5,799 nt of DNA from contig JAITJJ010000032.1 in NCBI GenBank assembly GCA_031278965.1, positions 1-5,799 of the forward strand. Reading direction: 5' to 3'. Each line of letters starts with the position of its first letter. Positions within the stretch are counted from its first letter, which is position 1. Both the position numbers and the translations under genes were made by a program. The notes under the pieces were generated by a model that did not search any database, was not told the origin of the DNA, and worked only from the letters and a program-made list of their open reading frames with translations. Source of the DNA: Deferribacteraceae bacterium. GTDB lineage: Bacteria; Chrysiogenota; Deferribacteres; Deferribacterales; JAISNW01. Of the stretch, positions 5,697-5,799 are shown in pieces.

Positions 5697-5799
5697 CTAC
5701 GGGTTCGGCGGGTGGCCTCCGCTAGGGTTTCTGTTCAGTGTTGTATGGCACACCTTGCAACCCCTCGTTATATGGTCGCTGCCAAAAGAGTTCCCGCTT
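5697..5799 (-). CDS. C-type cytochrome, C-terminal fragment (gene runs off the right edge)
   Basis: The reverse strand carries 33 codons open from the window edge, ending with TAG at 5697-5699. They contain GCKVCH, a CXXCH heme c attachment site at 5745-5759: both cysteines would bind heme covalently and the histidine would be its proximal ligand. Extra histidines occur four residues before the first cysteine (DHITRGC) and near the end (SGGHPPNP). A CXXCH so close to the C-terminus with histidines around it is typical of small multiheme periplasmic cytochromes (c3/c7 or doubled-CXXCH type). The rest of the gene is needed to count hemes and assign a family. It would act in periplasmic electron transfer. 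It ends 99 nt from the Sel1 stop; the gap 5598-5696 shows only a weak GTCAG/CTGAC inverted repeat and no clear terminator. Confidence 0.6.
   Translation of the reverse strand, partial: SGNSFGSDHITRGCKVCHTTLNRNPSGGHPPNP

Overview
The window reads as chromosomal DNA of a Gram-negative (diderm) bacterium. The basis is a lipoprotein-type parvulin, a SurA-like periplasmic chaperone, a class A penicillin-binding protein of the PBP1C type, and the tail of a c-type cytochrome. Base composition is intermediate, ATA is a common isoleucine codon, and TTG/GTG starts are used as well as ATG. Tandem SurA-like genes next to a small S4 protein, with a c-type cytochrome nearby, fit Deferribacterota or the former Deltaproteobacteria. 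That placement is inference from gene content only; no marker gene is present.

Layout from left to right. Bases 1-337 hold no gene I can name: a run of 12 G near the left edge, then a plus-strand open frame (62-271) that looks like the broken or partial 3' part of an unrecognised gene. From 338 to 4751 the minus strand carries a compact four-gene set, transcribed right to left: a parvulin lipoprotein, a SurA-like chaperone, a small S4 RNA-binding protein, and pbpC. The first two genes overlap by about 62 nt, and the other junctions are about 17 and 28 nt, so an operon is likely. A good sigma70-type promoter (TTGTAA, 17 nt, TAGAAT) lies just upstream of the first gene. Bases 4752-4925 are a divergent intergenic region. 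A plus-strand Sel1-repeat gene follows (4926-5597). Convergent to it, the right edge carries the last 33 codons of a minus-strand c-type cytochrome with one visible CXXCH heme site.

The minus-strand set looks like an envelope-biogenesis unit: two periplasmic folding factors, one with intact and one with degenerate parvulin histidines, placed with a peptidoglycan polymerase. The S4 protein is a cytoplasmic RNA-binding factor of the HslR/RqcP type and is the functional outlier. I found no CRISPR array, insertion sequence, tRNA, rRNA, or clear rho-independent terminator. Nothing here amounts to a clearly new system. The more unusual points are the G12 tract beside a broken frame, the pairing of intact and degenerate parvulins, and the odd start region of the Sel1 gene.
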